Of a stretch of 64,000 bases of DNA, positions 27,252-35,325 are shown piece by piece. The DNA comes from JBBQYD01 sp942493075 (GTDB lineage Bacteria; Verrucomicrobiota; Verrucomicrobiia; Limisphaerales; UBA8199): positions 1,736,001 through 1,800,000 of the forward strand of contig OW818681.1 in NCBI GenBank assembly GCA_942493075.1. The letters are read 5' to 3'. A program made the position numbers and the translations under genes. The notes under the pieces were generated by a model that did not search any database, was not told where the DNA came from, and worked only from the letters and a program-made list of their open reading frames with translations. How positions within the stretch are numbered: position 1 is the stretch's first letter; each line of letters opens with the position of its first letter.

Positions 27252-27669
27252 AAATAGTGTTCCGAAGCCGAGGACCCTCACGGCACCCCGCCGCGCTATC
27301 GGTTCCCGTTCCAACTTTTCCTTTCTTTAGCATTATGTGTTCCACTTAATGGTGTAAGCGCTGGGGAGTTGGCCAGACCTGAGCAGGACTTGTTCTATGC
27401 GCTGGAAAGAATGGGACGAACGCCGAACAAGCCTTTGCAAGCCATCTATAAACCGAAGAATTGACCCGGAAAACCCGTCATGGATGTCCCATCCTCGAAC
27501 AGGCCTGCACAAAAACGGGAAAAAACATGTTGTCAAGCCAAGCCGATTGACCTAAATATGGCCTCGCTGCACCTCGGGTGCGGTGAGGGGGTAATCGGTT
27601 TTATCCCTTTGATGCAAAGAGACTGAGGAAGAACTAAACGGTTAAACGGTTAATAACTCGGAGGAACTA
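27252..27669. other. Intergenic region with structured leader of the first porin gene
   Basis: 418 bp without a gene. Two consecutive stems lie on the plus strand: CCTCGCTGCACC (27562-27573) pairs with GGTGCGGTGAGG (27577-27588) over 12 positions with two G-T pairs, then GGGGTAA (27588-27594) pairs with TTATCCC (27601-27607). A direct repeat AACGGTTAAACGGTTAA follows, then GGAGG 7 nt before ATG 27670, one of the few clear ribosome-binding sites in the window. A weak TTGTCA-17-TAAATA promoter lies at 27530-27558. No known riboswitch class was recognised. Confidence 0.45.
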
Positions 27670-28890
27670 ATGACGTTAAACAAATGGACTGTGTCGCTGG
27701 CCGCCTTAGGCGTGGTCAGCATGGCATCTGTGGCCCAAGGGGAAGAAAAGGCGAGTTCGGTACTCACCTCCGTTTCTTCCACGACCATCAGCGGCTATGT
27801 GGATACTTCGGCTCACTGGAATTTGGGTACGGGCAACAACAATCAGGCGCCGTATCGCTTCAATAACAACAAGGCCGACGGCTTCAACCTGAACGTGGTT
27901 CAGGTCCGCCTCGAAAAGCCGATCGACGAGTCTGACTGGGGCTCCGGCTACCGTGTGGATCTCTGGGCCGGCCCCGATGCGAACATCCTGGGAACCCAGT
28001 CCAGCGGCAATGCCAGCGATTTCGGAATCCGCCAGGCCTATGTCGCTCTGCGAGCGCCAGTTGGCAACGGAGTCGACTTCAAGATGGGCGTTTTTGACAG
28101 CATCATTGGCTATGAATCCATCGATGCCAGCCAAAACCCCAACTACACCCGCTCCTACGGTAACTCGATCGAGCCGACAACCCACACCGGTTTGCTGGCC
28201 TCCTATCGCTTCAGCGATCTGATCAGCGCTTCTGTCGGCATCGCGAACACCATGGGGCCTGTGATCAACTCACGCGCCTTCAATGGGGATACATTTGGCA
28301 ACAATGCCTACTCCGAAACCTATAAGACCTATATGGGTTCCCTGGCGATCACCGCGCCGGAGAGCCTCGGGTTCCTGGCTGGCTCCACCCTGTATGTGGG
28401 CGCGGTCAATGGTTTCAACAATAGCATGGTCGGGACAGGCTTCGGCGCTCCTAACTTCAATGGTTACATTGGCGCAACGCTTGCCACCCCGGTAACCGGT
28501 CTGCGTGTCGGTGGTGCGTTCGACATCCTGAATGTCGATACCACCTACGATGCCGCTGCGGATACCGACGTCAATGCGGACATCGAGACCCTTGCTGGGT
28601 ATGTCTCCTACCAGGCCACCGAGAAGCTCAGCCTGCATGGCCGTGTTGAATGGGTGCATGCTGACTTGGATACCCCTCCTGGGCTCACGCTCGGCAACTT
28701 CGGTGCTAACGACAACTTCTATGCGCTGACGGCTACTGCCCAATACGACCTGTGGCAGAATGTTATCACCCGCCTTGAAGTGCGCTGGGATCGTACGGAT
28801 GACGGTGATGCGTTTGGTGAAGACAACAACGGCAACGCGGATCGCCGCAATGCCTTCCTGATCGCCGCCAACGTGATCTACAAGTTCTAA
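27670..28890 (+). CDS. BBP2/OmpL-like outer-membrane beta-barrel porin (paralogue 1)
   Basis: 406 residues with a signal peptide (cleavage near VAQGEE). The body is a series of amphipathic beta strands with the features of putative beta-barrel porin-2 proteins: TTISGYVDTSAHWNLGTG, ADGFNLNVVQVRLEKPI, YVALRAPVGNGVDFKMGVFD, RSYGNSIEPTTHTGLLASY, and the terminal aromatic NVIYKF typical of outer-membrane proteins. It probably forms a diffusion channel. The paralogue at 29127 is similar along its whole length, so the pair arose by tandem duplication. A clear GGAGG site precedes the start and a strong terminator follows. Substrate is unknown. Confidence 0.85.
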   Translation: MTLNKWTVSLAALGVVSMASVAQGEEKASSVLTSVSSTTISGYVDTSAHWNLGTGNNNQAPYRFNNNKADGFNLNVVQVRLEKPIDESDWGSGYRVDLWAGPDANILGTQSSGNASDFGIRQAYVALRAPVGNGVDFKMGVFDSIIGYESIDASQNPNYTRSYGNSIEPTTHTGLLASYRFSDLISASVGIANTMGPVINSRAFNGDTFGNNAYSETYKTYMGSLAITAPESLGFLAGSTLYVGAVNGFNNSMVGTGFGAPNFNGYIGATLATPVTGLRVGGAFDILNVDTTYDAAADTDVNADIETLAGYVSYQATEKLSLHGRVEWVHADLDTPPGLTLGNFGANDNFYALTATAQYDLWQNVITRLEVRWDRTDDGDAFGEDNNGNADRRNAFLIAANVIYKF

Positions 28891-28905
28891 GCTAGTTTAG
28901 CTCTT

Positions 28906-28947
28906 GAAGCCCCTTCTTGCGCACTTGCAGGAAGGGGCTTCTTGTTT
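28906..28947 (+). terminator. Intrinsic terminator of porin paralogue 1
   Basis: Arms GAAGCCCCTTC and GAAGGGGCTTC (11 bp, perfect) with a 14-nt loop, followed by TTGTTT, starting 15 nt after the stop codon. Confidence 0.85.
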
Positions 28948-29069
28948 ACACCGTCGGATGGCTAGTTTTATACACGTAGAATTAAAAAAGCCATCAAGGG
29001 TGTCGCGTAGATGTGCCTTGAATTGACGTAATAGACTAAGCATTAGTTAGTTGTAACGTTTGTAATCTT

Positions 29070-29085
29070 TGGCACGCCGACTGCA
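29070..29085 (+). promoter_or_regulatory. Sigma-54 (-24/-12) promoter of porin paralogue 2
   Basis: TGGCACGCCGACTGCA fits the -24 TGGCAC and -12 TTGCA elements with one mismatch (C for T) and the required spacing of exactly 10 nt between the GG and GC dinucleotides. Initiation would be near 29096, about 30 nt before ATG 29127. The sigma-54 gene itself lies 4 kb upstream. The upstream AT-rich spacer 28950-29065 could hold enhancer sites. Confidence 0.7.
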
Positions 29086-29126
29086 TCCAGGCGTCTCGTT
29101 CAGAAAACATAAATAAACAACAACCA

Positions 29127-30275
29127 ATGAAGATCAACCAATGGACAATCGCGCTTCTGGGTGTAGGCGCAGTTAGCTTGCCAGGTGTGCTCGCAGCCGA
29201 GGAGGCCCCCCAATCTGTTTTGACCGCAGTCTCCTCCACAACGATCAGCGGCTACGTGGATACTTCCGCACAATGGAACATGGGGACCGGCAATGCGAAT
29301 GTTCCTAATTACTCGTTCAGCCAAGGCAAGGCTGATGGATTTAATCTAAACGTAGTAAAGCTCGCGCTGGAGAAGCCGATTTCCGAGAGTGATTCATGGG
29401 CTTCCGGCTACAAGGTTGATCTATTCCTTGGCCCCGATGCCAACCTCCTTGCCTCGCAATCCGCACTTTCCACAGGCAAATCCGATTTCGCCATCAAACA
29501 GGCCTACGTTGCTTTGCGCGCCCCGGTGGGTAACGGCTTGGACCTTAAGATGGGCGTTTGGGATACGGTCATTGGCTATGAATTGACCGATGCGCCATAC
29601 AATCCGAACTTCACGCGATCATACGGCTATACGATCGAGCCCACCACCCACACCGGTTTGCTGGCGACGTATCAGTTTTCCTCCGTTATTACGGCGAACG
29701 CAGGTGTGGCAAACACCTACGGGCCAGCAATCAATGACCGGGCATTCCCAGCGGAATCCGAAACCAGCAAAGCGTATTTGGGTTCAGTCGTGCTAACCGC
29801 CCCTGAGCAGCTCGGCTTCCTGGAAGGGTCCACGCTGACGCTAGGCATTGTGGACGGCTTCTCAACAGGCTCCGCCTCCGATCTCACGAGCTTCTATGCT
29901 GGAGCGACGTTGAACACACCGGTGAGCGGCTTCAAACTGGGTGGATCTTATGACTACCTGCGCGTGAGTGAGGGTGGATTATCCGCTGAGGCGGCCGCAA
30001 TTTATGCTTCCTATCAGTTCACAGAGAAGCTGACGCTTTTCGGCCGTGGTGAATATGCTGAAGGAGATACCGCCGGGTTCTTCCTGGCCGAAGAGGTGTT
30101 TTCCGCGACAGCCACACTGCAGTACGATCTGTGGGCCAACGTCTTATCCCGGTTGGAGTTCCGCTGGGATCACGCGTCTGATGGGTCCGAGCCGTACGGG
30201 GGCAAGAATCCAGGGGACGCGGGGTCAAAGAAGGACAGTTTTATTTTGCTGGCTAACTTAGTCTATAAGTTTTAG
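29127..30275 (+). CDS. BBP2/OmpL-like outer-membrane beta-barrel porin (paralogue 2)
   Basis: 382 residues with a signal peptide (cleavage near VLAAEE). It shares with its upstream neighbour the blocks TTISGYVDTSAQWNMGTG, KADGFNLNVVKLALEKPI, KQAYVALRAPVGNGLDLKMG and RSYGYTIEPTTHTGLLATY and the final LVYKF. It is shorter, mainly through loop differences in the second half. No ribosome-binding site is visible before the ATG, unlike paralogue 1. The sigma-54-type promoter indicates activator-dependent, conditional expression, so the two porins are probably used under different conditions. Terminator follows at 30301. Confidence 0.85.
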   Translation: MKINQWTIALLGVGAVSLPGVLAAEEAPQSVLTAVSSTTISGYVDTSAQWNMGTGNANVPNYSFSQGKADGFNLNVVKLALEKPISESDSWASGYKVDLFLGPDANLLASQSALSTGKSDFAIKQAYVALRAPVGNGLDLKMGVWDTVIGYELTDAPYNPNFTRSYGYTIEPTTHTGLLATYQFSSVITANAGVANTYGPAINDRAFPAESETSKAYLGSVVLTAPEQLGFLEGSTLTLGIVDGFSTGSASDLTSFYAGATLNTPVSGFKLGGSYDYLRVSEGGLSAEAAAIYASYQFTEKLTLFGRGEYAEGDTAGFFLAEEVFSATATLQYDLWANVLSRLEFRWDHASDGSEPYGGKNPGDAGSKKDSFILLANLVYKF

Positions 30276-30300
30276 TTCCTCCGATAGTTAGGCCTCAGCA

Positions 30301-30341
30301 GTCCTCCCGTCCCTTAACCGGCGGGAGGACTTTTCCGTTTT
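30301..30341 (+). terminator. Intrinsic terminator of porin paralogue 2
   Basis: Arms GTCCTCCCG and CGGGAGGAC (9 bp, perfect, extendable by an A-T pair) with a 12-nt loop, followed by TTTTCCGTTTT, 25 nt after the stop codon. Confidence 0.85.
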
Positions 30342-30379
30342 GTTTTGCCATTAAACCACGCTACGGGTATTTCTCAGCC

Positions 30380-31078
30380 ATGCCTGCAAGTGACGATTCA
30401 AAATCCGGATTTATCGTTTGGGGTATTGACCACGTGCCCTACGGACCCGTAGAGCTCCCAACCCTCGTTTCGTGGGTCAAGGACGAGCGTGTTACCTCTG
30501 AGACCTGGATATTTCGCCCCCAGGAGAGTGGTTGGAAGAAGGCGTCCGATATGCCTGAATTGCAGATGTTCTTTCGCTCCAGGAATCAGAGCGGGAAATC
30601 TCCTTCGGAAGGCGAGATTAGTGCTGGGGCATTGCGGCGTATCAAGATTCTGGGCGCCATGACCGATGAACAACTGGAGCGTTTCACCCGGTTTGTGCGT
30701 GTCCAAAACGTTTCACAGTGGACCGTCATCGTCCGGCAGGGTGACCCCGGGGATTCCATGTTTTTTATCCTGGCGGGAGAATTGCGCGTGCGCATCAGCG
30801 TCATGGAACGGGAGACTATCCTTGCTACCTTGGCTCCTGGTGATTTTTTCGGCGATATTTCGCTCCTGGATAAAGGGCCACGGTCGGCGGACGTTGTGGC
30901 CAATCAGGATTCCGTCGTTGCTCAGATCCACGCCAGCGATTTGGATGCGCTATCAACAGATGCTCCCGATTTGGCAGCTGCATTTCTGAAAGGCTTGGGG
31001 CGAACTCTCACGGCCCGGATTCGCGCGGATAACAAGCGGTTCGGAGATTCTGTCAAATTCGCACGCGCCTCGCTGTAA
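30380..31078 (+). CDS. GYF_2 domain - cyclic nucleotide-binding domain fusion protein
   Basis: 232 residues, no signal peptide or membrane segment. Residues ~9-62 look like a GYF_2/DUF4339 module (YGPVELPTLVSWVKDERV, then TWIFRPQESGWKKASD), a fold linked to protein-protein contacts. Residues ~85-215 form a cNMP-binding beta-roll: IVRQGDPGDSMFFILAGELR and then GDFFGDISLLDKGPRSADVV, where the FGDISLLD and PRSADV segments correspond to the phosphate-binding cassette. No DNA-binding helix-turn-helix follows, so it is not a CRP-type regulator; a cytoplasmic signal adaptor is more likely. Whether it binds cAMP, cGMP or neither cannot be told. It converges on the zinc-ribbon gene with 4 nt between stops. 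Confidence 0.8.
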   Translation: MPASDDSKSGFIVWGIDHVPYGPVELPTLVSWVKDERVTSETWIFRPQESGWKKASDMPELQMFFRSRNQSGKSPSEGEISAGALRRIKILGAMTDEQLERFTRFVRVQNVSQWTVIVRQGDPGDSMFFILAGELRVRISVMERETILATLAPGDFFGDISLLDKGPRSADVVANQDSVVAQIHASDLDALSTDAPDLAAAFLKGLGRTLTARIRADNKRFGDSVKFARASL

Positions 31079-31082
31079 CCTG

Positions 31083-31385
31083 TTAGTCCCCGAACAGCTT
31101 TTTAAGTGTGGCACGCGCCTGATCTTCGCGGCTCTTGTTAGCCTGCGGAGCTACGTAGGCCCGTCGCACCATCTCGAAGTATTCGCAATAATTAGCGGCA
31201 TCCTTCTCGGCTACAGGGTCCGCTCGTCGGTCACGGCATTGATAGGCGATCTGCGGGTCATAGCTGACGCAGTTGAGGCAAACTTTCAGGTCCGAGCGAC
31301 ATGTCAGGCAGGACTCCGACCGCCCGGGTGTGCCCGAGAGGGTATATTCCGTGCCGCACTTCCAGCAATGTCTCGTGTGAGCCAT
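31083..31385 (-). CDS. Small zinc-ribbon-like protein of unknown function
   Basis: 100 residues from ATG 31385 (a longer in-frame start at 31421 adds 12 residues). The sequence holds CWKCGTEYTL, CLTCRSDLKVCLNC, YQCRDRRADPVAEKDAANYC and EYFEM, so seven or eight cysteines in CxxC pairs suggest one or two zinc sites. The second half (DPVAEKDAANYCEYFE) is a recognisable conserved tail of small uncharacterised bacterial proteins. The C-terminus is basic (SREDQARATLKKLFGD). Cytoplasmic; perhaps a nucleic-acid or protein-binding adaptor. Function unknown. Confidence 0.75.
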   Translation of the reverse strand: MAHTRHCWKCGTEYTLSGTPGRSESCLTCRSDLKVCLNCVSYDPQIAYQCRDRRADPVAEKDAANYCEYFEMVRRAYVAPQANKSREDQARATLKKLFGD

Positions 31386-31466
31386 GCCTTGTAACCTAAC
31401 TAATCGCAGCAGGTTTGCCACGCGGAAACGTCTTCGGGGAAGTCCACGAAGTGGTCCAAATTCGGT

Positions 31467-32264
31467 TTAACGTGGGCGCGTAGCAGGAACCTGGTAGTCA
31501 CGATACCAGTAGAAGTTCCATAGCTTTTCAAGCGGCACCTTTTCGACGTGGCCATCGAAAATGGCGAGGTTGATTGAGCCAGGGAGTTTCCCTCCTGCTG
31601 GCACATTTCGCGGAGCGCTTTGAGCAGGACGTCCGCCATGGCGGGCCAGGGTGATACGACCGATGGCGCCCACTCCACCCGATTCGTCCCCTTTGAACAG
31701 GTCCCGGGCTGGTGTATCCGTTGGACGCGGCCAGATGTCCACCCAGATGCAGTCAGCAAAGACTGGTGTTTGCGAGGGTTTCTGCACCGAACTGTCTTTG
31801 GCGAAGTGGCGCGAAACGTCGGCGCCTGTGATGAAATACTTGTCGTCGCTGTAGAACCAGCCGTTGAACGCAAAGCTGCCACTCAGGGGCTGGGTTGGGC
31901 GGCCTTTCCAGAACCAGGATTCAGCGGCGTTTCCCCAGCGGGAGTCGGTGGGTTTAGGGGCTTTTTCGGGGGCGGAAGGACACAAGCGGACTTTATGAAC
32001 TTGAGCCTGATACTGAATGAGAGTGCCCATCCACAGCGTCTCTTCAATCCCGGGATAATAGGGGAGATTCTTGTTGTGATCGTTGGCATACATGATATCA
32101 GCAAGCATCAACTGCTTGAGATTGTTCATGCATTGAACTTGCTGCGCCCTCATTTTTGCGCCTGAGAGTGCTGGCAAGAGCATCGCAGCGAGGATCGCGA
32201 TGATCGCAATTACTACCAACAATTCAATTAGGGTAAACCCCGGGCGTGAGTCTTTGTTGTTCAT
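31467..32264 (-). CDS. Prepilin-like protein with type IV N-methylation helix
   Basis: 265 residues from ATG 32264 (an in-frame start at 32306 adds 14 residues). The leader MNNKDSRPG is followed by FTLIELLVVIAIIAILAA, a canonical G-F prepilin cleavage site with Glu at +5. The soluble part contains CMNNLKQLMLADIMYANDH and ends with IFDGHVEKVPLEKLWNFYW, the H-x9-DG-type end of verrucomicrobial and planctomycete pseudopilins. It is related to the protein at 8829-9602. It lies 128 nt after korB in the same direction; no promoter was recognised in the gap. No pilus or secretion operon adjoins it. Confidence 0.82.
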   Translation of the reverse strand: MNNKDSRPGFTLIELLVVIAIIAILAAMLLPALSGAKMRAQQVQCMNNLKQLMLADIMYANDHNKNLPYYPGIEETLWMGTLIQYQAQVHKVRLCPSAPEKAPKPTDSRWGNAAESWFWKGRPTQPLSGSFAFNGWFYSDDKYFITGADVSRHFAKDSSVQKPSQTPVFADCIWVDIWPRPTDTPARDLFKGDESGGVGAIGRITLARHGGRPAQSAPRNVPAGGKLPGSINLAIFDGHVEKVPLEKLWNFYWYRDYQVPATRPR

Positions 32265-32391
32265 TGAGGATATTGGGAATGTGCCTGATGCATCTTCCGG
32301 AGGCAACCCTTTTGCAGGCCTGGCTCAGCAAACTCACGTCAATTGCAGCCAACGCTGCTGAATTAGAAGCCGGCGAGGCTATGTCAAACCT

Positions 32392-33333
32392 TCAGTGTTC
32401 GGGTATGAACCGTTTGAGGATGTCCGCCCGGGGTATCGCTTTAGGCTTCAAAGCCTCTTGCCGTTCCCGCACGCCATCTCCATAAGTGAGGGGTGGGTTG
32501 GGATCACGATAGAAAATCCCGGTATAGAGCTTGGAGCAATAATCGCGCGCCAATTCGGTGGCTCTGGCTCGATCCGTAGGGTCGTGGCCTAAGGTTTCCA
32601 GGCTCTGCATTCGCTGTTTCTGGGCTTTTAGCTGTTGATCGTCCTCACCGTAGGTCACGCAGGGCGATTGGACATTGATGAAGGCAAATCCGGGATACCG
32701 TATGCCTTCTTCGATCACTCGAGCCAGTCCAGCCATATCGGCTGGCGTGCCCTGTGCCACAAAAGGCGCCCCATAGCTCATGACGTAGAGCAGGGGATTG
32801 ACCGGATCTTCAAGGCTGCCAAAATTGGAAGTGGCAGTCTTGCGACCACGTTGGGAGGTAGGCGATAGCTGGCCTTTAGTCAGACCATAGATCTGGTTGT
32901 CCATCACGATGTAGGTCAGATCCACGTTGCGGCGTGCCACGTGCGCCACGTGGCCGCCGCCGATGGAAAAACCATCCCCATCGCCGCTGGCCACTAGCAC
33001 CAGAAGCTCCGGGTTTGAGATTTTGATGCCCTGCGCGATCGGTAACGCACGTCCGTGAACGGTGTTAAACCCATACGCGGTCGTGTATCCTGGAATACGG
33101 CTGGAACAGCCAATTCCTGAGATGAACGCGATCTCATGAGGCTCACGCCCGATGGCCGCGAGCGCGCGGGTGATGGCTGTGACGACACCGAAGTCGCCGC
33201 AACCGGGGCACCAGATGGGCTTAAGATCGCTCTTAAAGTCACCCGGTTGCAGTTTGGGCGGAACCATCGTTTGAGCACAGGTGGCTTCGACGCAACCTGA
33301 ACTCGGTGCGACGGATGAGGCTTGGTTTGACAT
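32392..33333 (-). CDS. korB: 2-oxoacid:ferredoxin oxidoreductase, beta subunit
   Basis: 313 residues. The thiamine diphosphate-binding beta chain is shown by WCPGCGDFGVVTAI, FISGIGCSSRIPGYTTAYGF, VHGRALPIAQGIK, GDGDGFSIGGGH (the GDG...N-type cofactor motif) and DNQIYGLTKGQLSPTS. It oxidatively decarboxylates a 2-oxoacid, most probably 2-oxoglutarate, to the acyl-CoA while reducing ferredoxin. It follows korA by 26 nt as an operon. Cysteines of WCPGC and GIGCSS are typical of the iron-sulfur ligands in this chain. Substrate (2-oxoglutarate, pyruvate or branched-chain) is inferred from overall type. Confidence 0.9.
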   Translation of the reverse strand: MSNQASSVAPSSGCVEATCAQTMVPPKLQPGDFKSDLKPIWCPGCGDFGVVTAITRALAAIGREPHEIAFISGIGCSSRIPGYTTAYGFNTVHGRALPIAQGIKISNPELLVLVASGDGDGFSIGGGHVAHVARRNVDLTYIVMDNQIYGLTKGQLSPTSQRGRKTATSNFGSLEDPVNPLLYVMSYGAPFVAQGTPADMAGLARVIEEGIRYPGFAFINVQSPCVTYGEDDQQLKAQKQRMQSLETLGHDPTDRARATELARDYCSKLYTGIFYRDPNPPLTYGDGVRERQEALKPKAIPRADILKRFIPEH

Positions 33334-33359
33334 GATTAACGTCTCTTGGCTTCTAAAGG

Positions 33360-35117
33360 TTATCGGCCCATGGCCGCATTCATTTCACGCAAGAGCACCA
33401 GCACGTCTTGCGGGGCGATCGGATTGGAGCCGCTTCGGGCGAGCGTCCGGACTTCTCCAGGCACGTTGACGAACATTCTCACTAGCCGATGGAGTTGCGC
33501 TTGAAAGGATTGTTCGACGAAGAGAGTCTGCTTTAAAGAGGCGAAAAACTCCTCGTATATTCCTTCGGCCACTGGATAGAGCAGCTTGGGAACGAGCAGT
33601 TTGACCTGCAACCCTTCCGCCTGGGCTAATCGAAGGGCTTCCTCAGCCACGCCGGCAACGCTGCCCCAACTGACCAGACCCAGCGGGGCATTCTTTGTGC
33701 CCGAGTACACGAACAAATCGCGTCTCAGCTTCAGCGGGCTGAACTTCGCAAAACGCTTTTGATTCATCCGGGCGTGCATCTCACCACTAGCGGTGGGACG
33801 CCCTTTTTCGTCGTGCTCAATTCCTGAGGCGAGGTAATTGCCCCCAAGCATGCCTGGTTGGCTGATGGGACTTATGCCCGATTCGGTGATGCGGAACCGT
33901 GAGTAGTTCGCCAGGTCGGCTTCATTAGGTTTGCGCCGGTCCACCACCTGCAATTTCGAGGTGTCGATCGGCTCGATGGTCTCTTTGCGTTGGGCGATCT
34001 CCTGGTCGGAAAGCACGATGACAGGGGTCTGGTAATGCTCCGCGATATTGAAGGCCTCAACCGTGATGCCAAAAATGTCTGCCACGCCGTTGGGGGCGAG
34101 CACGGGACGCAGGCAATCTCCATGTGCAGAGAACACAGCCTGGAAAAGGTCTGACTGTTCGGGCTTGGTGGGAATGCCAGTGGAGGGGCCGCCGCGCTGA
34201 ACGTTCACACACACCAGCGGGAGTTCGGCAATGCTGGCCAGCCCGAGCATTTCAGTTTTTAGGGACATTCCCGGACCGGAGGTGGCGGTCATGGCTTTGT
34301 GTCCGGCAAATGATGCGCCCACCACCGCTCCAATGCCTGCGATCTCATCTTCTGCCTGCAGGACGCTCCCCCCGTACTTCCAGATTTCCTTGTCGAAGAA
34401 CTGCATAATCTCCGTGGAGGGCGTAATGGGATATCCCCCGAAAAATGTGCATCCCGCGAAAATCGCCCCTGCAGCGCACATATCATTGCCATCCGCCAGG
34501 AGCTTGGTGGAAGCACTGCTGGGATGTTCCAAGGCGCGATGCTCGGCCAGGGGATGAGCTGCGGCGAACGCCAGTCCCGATTGAAAAGCGCGTTCATTTC
34601 CAGCGGCTACGGCTTCTCCCTTGCGGGCGAACTTCTTCCGAATCCCAGCCAGCATACTGGCCTGGCCGATGCCAAACCAACCCGCTAAGAGGCCAGTGAC
34701 GACGATATTCTTCGCCTTGTCTGTTCCTGCTGTTTGCTCTGCCATTTCCGTGATGGGCACGCTAAACACTCTGGATCGAGTGACATTGGATAATGGCACC
34801 TGGTCCGGGTCGATGCCCGTGCGCGCCTCGTAGATCACGATCGTTTGATCCGTCACTGGCAGCTCGCCCCCGAACCGGCGGAAATCCTCCCAATTGAAGA
34901 TCACGGCAACATCCAGCGGACCGTTAGGATTCAAAACCGGCTCCGTTGAGAGCCGAAGACGGCAGGAAGCCTCACCGCCACGAATCTGCGAGCCGAAGCT
35001 CTTGGTCATGATAGCGTGGAACCCTTCCAGGGCTGCCGCGGTGATGAGGGATTCACCGGCTGAGACAACGCCGTCACCTCCGGCGCCGGCAATTCCTATA
35101 ATTAGATCTTTAGGCAT
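33360..35117 (-). CDS. korA: 2-oxoacid:ferredoxin oxidoreductase, fused gamma-alpha subunit
   Basis: 585 residues. The gamma domain (1-190) starts GIAGAGGDGVVSAGESL and includes SFGSQIRGGEASCRLRL. The alpha domain (~215-585) has GCTFFGGYPITPSTEIMQF, AEDEIAGIGAVVGASFAG, TATSGPGMSLKTEMLG and VNVQRGGPSTGIPTKPEQSDL, typical of Kor-type enzymes. It is the first gene of korA-korB. No ferredoxin gene is adjacent. The 208-bp region upstream (35118-35325) shows no gene and no clear consensus promoter. Confidence 0.9.
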   Translation of the reverse strand: MPKDLIIGIAGAGGDGVVSAGESLITAAALEGFHAIMTKSFGSQIRGGEASCRLRLSTEPVLNPNGPLDVAVIFNWEDFRRFGGELPVTDQTIVIYEARTGIDPDQVPLSNVTRSRVFSVPITEMAEQTAGTDKAKNIVVTGLLAGWFGIGQASMLAGIRKKFARKGEAVAAGNERAFQSGLAFAAAHPLAEHRALEHPSSASTKLLADGNDMCAAGAIFAGCTFFGGYPITPSTEIMQFFDKEIWKYGGSVLQAEDEIAGIGAVVGASFAGHKAMTATSGPGMSLKTEMLGLASIAELPLVCVNVQRGGPSTGIPTKPEQSDLFQAVFSAHGDCLRPVLAPNGVADIFGITVEAFNIAEHYQTPVIVLSDQEIAQRKETIEPIDTSKLQVVDRRKPNEADLANYSRFRITESGISPISQPGMLGGNYLASGIEHDEKGRPTASGEMHARMNQKRFAKFSPLKLRRDLFVYSGTKNAPLGLVSWGSVAGVAEEALRLAQAEGLQVKLLVPKLLYPVAEGIYEEFFASLKQTLFVEQSFQAQLHRLVRMFVNVPGEVRTLARSGSNPIAPQDVLVLLREMNAAMGR

Positions 35118-35325
35118 GCATTAAGAAGTCTGTTGATTAACAAAAAATGTGCTCTCCCTCTATTGGCTTACATTGCGCATTAATTGCGGTCGTGAGAATG
35201 CGAGCCGCGAACCGGGTCCGGCGGAAGCGAAAACTCCCGCTGATCAGACCAACAGTTGCGTTGTTGATTGGCACCCGGCTAAATAAGCCAGAGTGTTATA
35301 GGATGGCAAACAAAAACAAAGATTT

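Noticed and set aside
27530..27558. TTGTCA-17-TAAATA as the porin 1 promoter
   Set aside because: The -10 element matches the consensus at only half its positions, so it is mentioned but not called as a promoter.
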